Below, piece by piece: positions 13,376 through 15,904 of a DNA stretch of 15,904 nucleotides. The stretch comes from CAYJAD01 sp964368075. Its GTDB lineage: Bacteria; Desulfobacterota; Desulfovibrionia; Desulfovibrionales; Desulfovibrionaceae. The notes beneath the pieces were generated by a model. The model was not told the DNA's origin. It saw nothing but the letters and a program-made list of their open reading frames with translations, and did no database searches. The DNA is taken from assembly GCA_964368075.1 (NCBI GenBank), contig CAYJAD010000056.1, positions 1-15,904 on the forward strand. The letters are read 5' to 3'. Numbering within the stretch: the stretch's first letter is position 1; each line of letters begins with the position of its first letter. Position numbers and translations under genes: made by a program.

Positions 13376-14743
13376 TTATTTCTTTAAATCCAAATTTTTT
13401 TGGCGTGCGCGGGCTATACCAAGCCCCTTTGCCGGCACCTCTTTGGTAATAACAGAACCAGCCCCCACAAGAGCCCCTTCTCCCACGCGAACAGGCGCCA
13501 CCAAGGCCGTATTACTACCAATAAAAGCTCCTGCACCAATATCTGTATGAAACTTATTTTTACCATCATAATTGCAAGTAATGGTACCGGCACCAATATT
13601 AGCGCCTTCGCCTACGCTGGCATCACCTATATAGCTTAAATGACTAACCTTAGCCCCTTTATGCACAGTGGCTTTTTTTACTTCTACAAAATTACCAATT
13701 TTGCTTTTTTCTTCAAGCCTTGCGCCAGGACGTAACCGAGCATAAGGCCCCACTTGTGCATTTTGCCCCACATAGGCGTCTTGCAAATGGCTAAAAGATA
13801 ACACCTGCGCCCCTGCCTCCACTGTGGCATTGTGCAACACACAATGAGAACGCACAACGGCACCTCTGGCTACACGCGATGTACCATATATTTCGCAAGG
13901 GCCAAAAATTTCTGCGCCGGGTTCTAGTTGCACCTCTGTTCCCAGACGTACATTTAGTGGATTATGTACCAAGACTCCAGCAAGTAATGCCTTGTGCACC
14001 AAGGCAGCTCTTAGTAATTCTTCTGCATGAATTAACTCTTGTGGCGAGTTCACCCCAAGCAATTGCGCATCTTCTCCGCAAAGTACGCCATGTACGCTGT
14101 GTCCATACTGTACGGCCAATTGCACTACATCAGTGAGATAATATTCACCGCTTTTATTTTCTGCTGAAAGCAAGGGAAGTAACGTAGCTAAAGTAGGCAC
14201 ATGCAGCAGGTATACACCAGCATTGACTTCGCCGGTGGGAACACCATGCATGTTTTCATCATAATCTTTTGCTTCCACAATGCCCACCACCGCCTTGGAG
14301 GCATCACGCACTACTCTACCATAAGCATTCGCATAGGGAACATGTATACTGGCAAAAGCTACGGGGGGATAATCTGCCGCACGCACGCTTTCTAAAAAAT
14401 GTTGTACAGTATCTTCCGTTAGCAAAGGTGTGTCTCCGTTGACTACCAGCACATACTCTATTGTATTTTCGTGTAAAATAGGCAAAGCCTGCTGCACCGC
14501 ATGCCCTGTACCTTTTTGCTCTGTTTGTTCAACAAAATGTATATTTTCTTTGGCAAAAGCCTCACGCACTTTTTCAGCGCCATGCCCTATAACTGTCCAA
14601 ATATTTTCTTTAAAATGCCCACGCAAAGCTCTGAATACGTGCGACAATAAAGACTGCTCCAGAACATTTTGTAAAACTTTGGGTTTATCGGAATGCATAC
14701 GCGTTCCTTTCCCCGCTGCCAATATCAATGCCGCAAATGCCAT
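13376..14743 (-). CDS. glmU: Bifunctional GlmU: glucosamine-1-P acetyltransferase / GlcNAc-1-P uridylyltransferase
   Basis: This 455-residue cytoplasmic enzyme makes UDP-N-acetylglucosamine, the precursor of peptidoglycan and lipopolysaccharide. The N-terminal uridylyltransferase domain (about 1-225) begins with the nucleotide-binding signature LAAGKGTRM (8-16) and includes NGDTPLL and EYYLTDVV. The C-terminal domain is a left-handed beta-helix of hexapeptide repeats with the acetyltransferase site: KSKIGNFVEVKKATV, H368 in SHLSYIGDA (equivalent to the catalytic His of E. coli GlmU) and IGAGTITCNYDG. Both active sites appear intact, and the length is one residue from E. coli's 456. The ATG at 14743 has GAGG six bases upstream. 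It begins 24 nt after the hybrid kinase stop and is probably co-transcribed with it. Confidence 0.97.
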   Translation of the reverse strand: MAFAALILAAGKGTRMHSDKPKVLQNVLEQSLLSHVFRALRGHFKENIWTVIGHGAEKVREAFAKENIHFVEQTEQKGTGHAVQQALPILHENTIEYVLVVNGDTPLLTEDTVQHFLESVRAADYPPVAFASIHVPYANAYGRVVRDASKAVVGIVEAKDYDENMHGVPTGEVNAGVYLLHVPTLATLLPLLSAENKSGEYYLTDVVQLAVQYGHSVHGVLCGEDAQLLGVNSPQELIHAEELLRAALVHKALLAGVLVHNPLNVRLGTEVQLEPGAEIFGPCEIYGTSRVARGAVVRSHCVLHNATVEAGAQVLSFSHLQDAYVGQNAQVGPYARLRPGARLEEKSKIGNFVEVKKATVHKGAKVSHLSYIGDASVGEGANIGAGTITCNYDGKNKFHTDIGAGAFIGSNTALVAPVRVGEGALVGAGSVITKEVPAKGLGIARARQKNLDLKK

Positions 14744-14767
14744 ATAAGCCTCATCAGTATAAAGTAT

Positions 14768-15904
14768 CTAATTGTTATTTTGCTGTGATTTTTTTAGCCA
14801 ATATTGTAGGCTTTTATATAAAACAGGAGGTGAAATAGGCTTGGTGATATGATCGTTCATACCATGAGCCAGAGAAATTTCTTTGTCGCCTGTCATAGCA
14901 TGAGCAGACATGGCCACAATGGGGAGATTTGCAAATTTTTCTTGCTGACGGATTTTCTTAGTGGCAGTAAGGCCATCCATAATAGGCATTTGAATGTCCA
15001 TGAGCACCAAATCGTAATCTTTTTGATGTATCATTTCTATAGCTTCTTGCCCATTATTGGCAATATCTATGCTATAGCCTACCTTTACCAACAGTTCTAC
15101 TGCAATAAGTTGATTAATTTCATTATCTTCAACGAGAAGTATTGACCCTGTTCCTTTATAAAACGATGTCTCATCACTGGTATCATCGCCTAAGCCCTCA
15201 TAAAGCATTCCATCTTTTCCAAGGGCAAAAACTGCGTCAAAGAAGAACGTAGACCCTTCACATTCTTTACTTTCCACCCAAATTTTTCCGCCCATTATCT
15301 CAACCAAAGATCGAGATATGGTCAAGCCAAGGCCTGTTCCCCCATATTTACGCGTTACAGATGTATCCGCTTGAGAAAAAGCAACGAATAAACGACTTAT
15401 CTGCTCTTCTGAAAGGCCAATGCCCGTATCTTTTACAGAAAAGACACAAAGAACCTTATCTTCTTCCATGGGAGTGCAAGAAACTTTTACATGTATGGAG
15501 CCTGTGGGTGTAAACTTAATGGCATTACTTACCAAGTTAAAAAACACTTGTTTTAAACGTAAGGCGTCACCAAGCAATACGGTTTGCGCATGATTGCCCA
15601 TTTCCATAATAAGATTTAGACCTTTTTGCTCAATAACAGGCAAGTACAAATCTTCTATTTCACAGCACAATTGATGCAATGTAAATGGAATTTCTTCTAT
15701 CTCCAATTTCCCAGCTTCAATTTTAGAAAAATCTAGTATATCATTAATGATGCGCAATAAATTATTAGCTGAAAAAAGAGTTTTTTGTAAATAGCTTATT
15801 TGTTCACTCTCTAAGGGAGTTTGTTCAAGTAAGTGCAATAGCCCCAAAATGCCATTCATGGGTGTGCGAATTTCATGGCTCATATTGGCTAAAAATTCAC
15901 TTTT
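14768..15904 (-). CDS. Hybrid sensor histidine kinase (5' end outside window)
   Basis: This is the C-terminal 378 residues of a two-component sensor; the frame stays open to base 15904, so the sensory N-terminus is missing from view. Visible domains, numbered from the M of MSHEIRTP: dimerisation/phosphoacceptor helix with H3; a GHKL ATPase with the N box (FNLVSNAIKF, about 114-123), G1 box DTGIGL (152-157) and G2 box GGTGLGL (181-187); and a C-terminal receiver domain (about 246-365) with acidic pair E252-D253, phosphoacceptor D296 in LVLMDIQMP and K348. No Hpt domain follows, so a separate phosphotransfer protein or intramolecular use of the receiver is likely. It sits 24 nt upstream of glmU. 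The residues before MSHEI (KSEFLAN) show it is not the real start. Confidence 0.93.
   Translation of the reverse strand, partial: KSEFLANMSHEIRTPMNGILGLLHLLEQTPLESEQISYLQKTLFSANNLLRIINDILDFSKIEAGKLEIEEIPFTLHQLCCEIEDLYLPVIEQKGLNLIMEMGNHAQTVLLGDALRLKQVFFNLVSNAIKFTPTGSIHVKVSCTPMEEDKVLCVFSVKDTGIGLSEEQISRLFVAFSQADTSVTRKYGGTGLGLTISRSLVEIMGGKIWVESKECEGSTFFFDAVFALGKDGMLYEGLGDDTSDETSFYKGTGSILLVEDNEINQLIAVELLVKVGYSIDIANNGQEAIEMIHQKDYDLVLMDIQMPIMDGLTATKKIRQQEKFANLPIVAMSAHAMTGDKEISLAHGMNDHITKPISPPVLYKSLQYWLKKSQQNNN

Noticed and set aside
1..15904. A multi-gene novel defence, secretion or mobile system
   Set aside because: All genes with clear motifs belong to known core families in ordinary contexts. 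No cluster of unknown genes, toxin-antitoxin pair, integrase or phage gene was found.

Overview
The window looks like core chromosome from a moderately AT-rich, anaerobic bacterium. The Wolinella-type quinol:fumarate reductase (gene order C-A-B), an RNase Y in an otherwise proteobacterial-looking gene set, and the neighbourhood glmU / coiled-coil gene / zapA / 6S RNA / rny all point to Desulfobacterota, most likely a Desulfovibrionaceae relative. That placement is inference from gene content; no 16S or other marker is present. I see no prophage, transposase, CRISPR array, tRNA or rRNA.

Layout. 1-676 holds no credible gene but contains a quasi-periodic array of about 112-132 bp units, each a GTCAA plus T-tract followed by a GC hairpin. 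738-2156 (-) is an NhaD-type ion antiporter with its own terminator. It diverges from trmH (2402-2992, +), which is followed by asnS (3128-4492, +). A 1.1 kb non-coding stretch (4493-5615) then carries a duplicated hairpin element, an inverted pair of long palindromes, two TTGTATACAA sites and a sigma70-like promoter. 5616-10313 (+) is a respiratory/carbon cluster: frdC, frdA, frdB and a malic enzyme. It meets a leftward cluster at a bidirectional terminator. Reading leftward from the right edge, that cluster is a hybrid histidine kinase (cut by the window edge), glmU, a ZapB-like coiled-coil protein, zapA, 6S RNA and rny.

How the genes fit together. FrdCAB would reduce fumarate with menaquinol at the membrane. 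The malic enzyme 10 nt downstream links malate and pyruvate. The missing piece between them, fumarase, is not in this window. The leftward cluster combines envelope precursor synthesis (GlmU), division (ZapA and the coiled-coil protein), RNA polymerase regulation (6S RNA) and mRNA turnover (RNase Y).

I do not see an undescribed multi-gene system. The most rewarding unexplained signals are non-coding: (a) the 1-670 array; (b) the duplicated hairpin at 4615-4791, whose stems covary; (c) the inverted palindrome pair at 4880-5093; (d) the paired TTGTATACAA operators upstream of frdC; (e) a nested stem over the frdA stop; (f) the 6S RNA and the 56-nt two-part stem in the rny leader; and (g) two palindromes sharing CAATATATTG in the leftward cluster.
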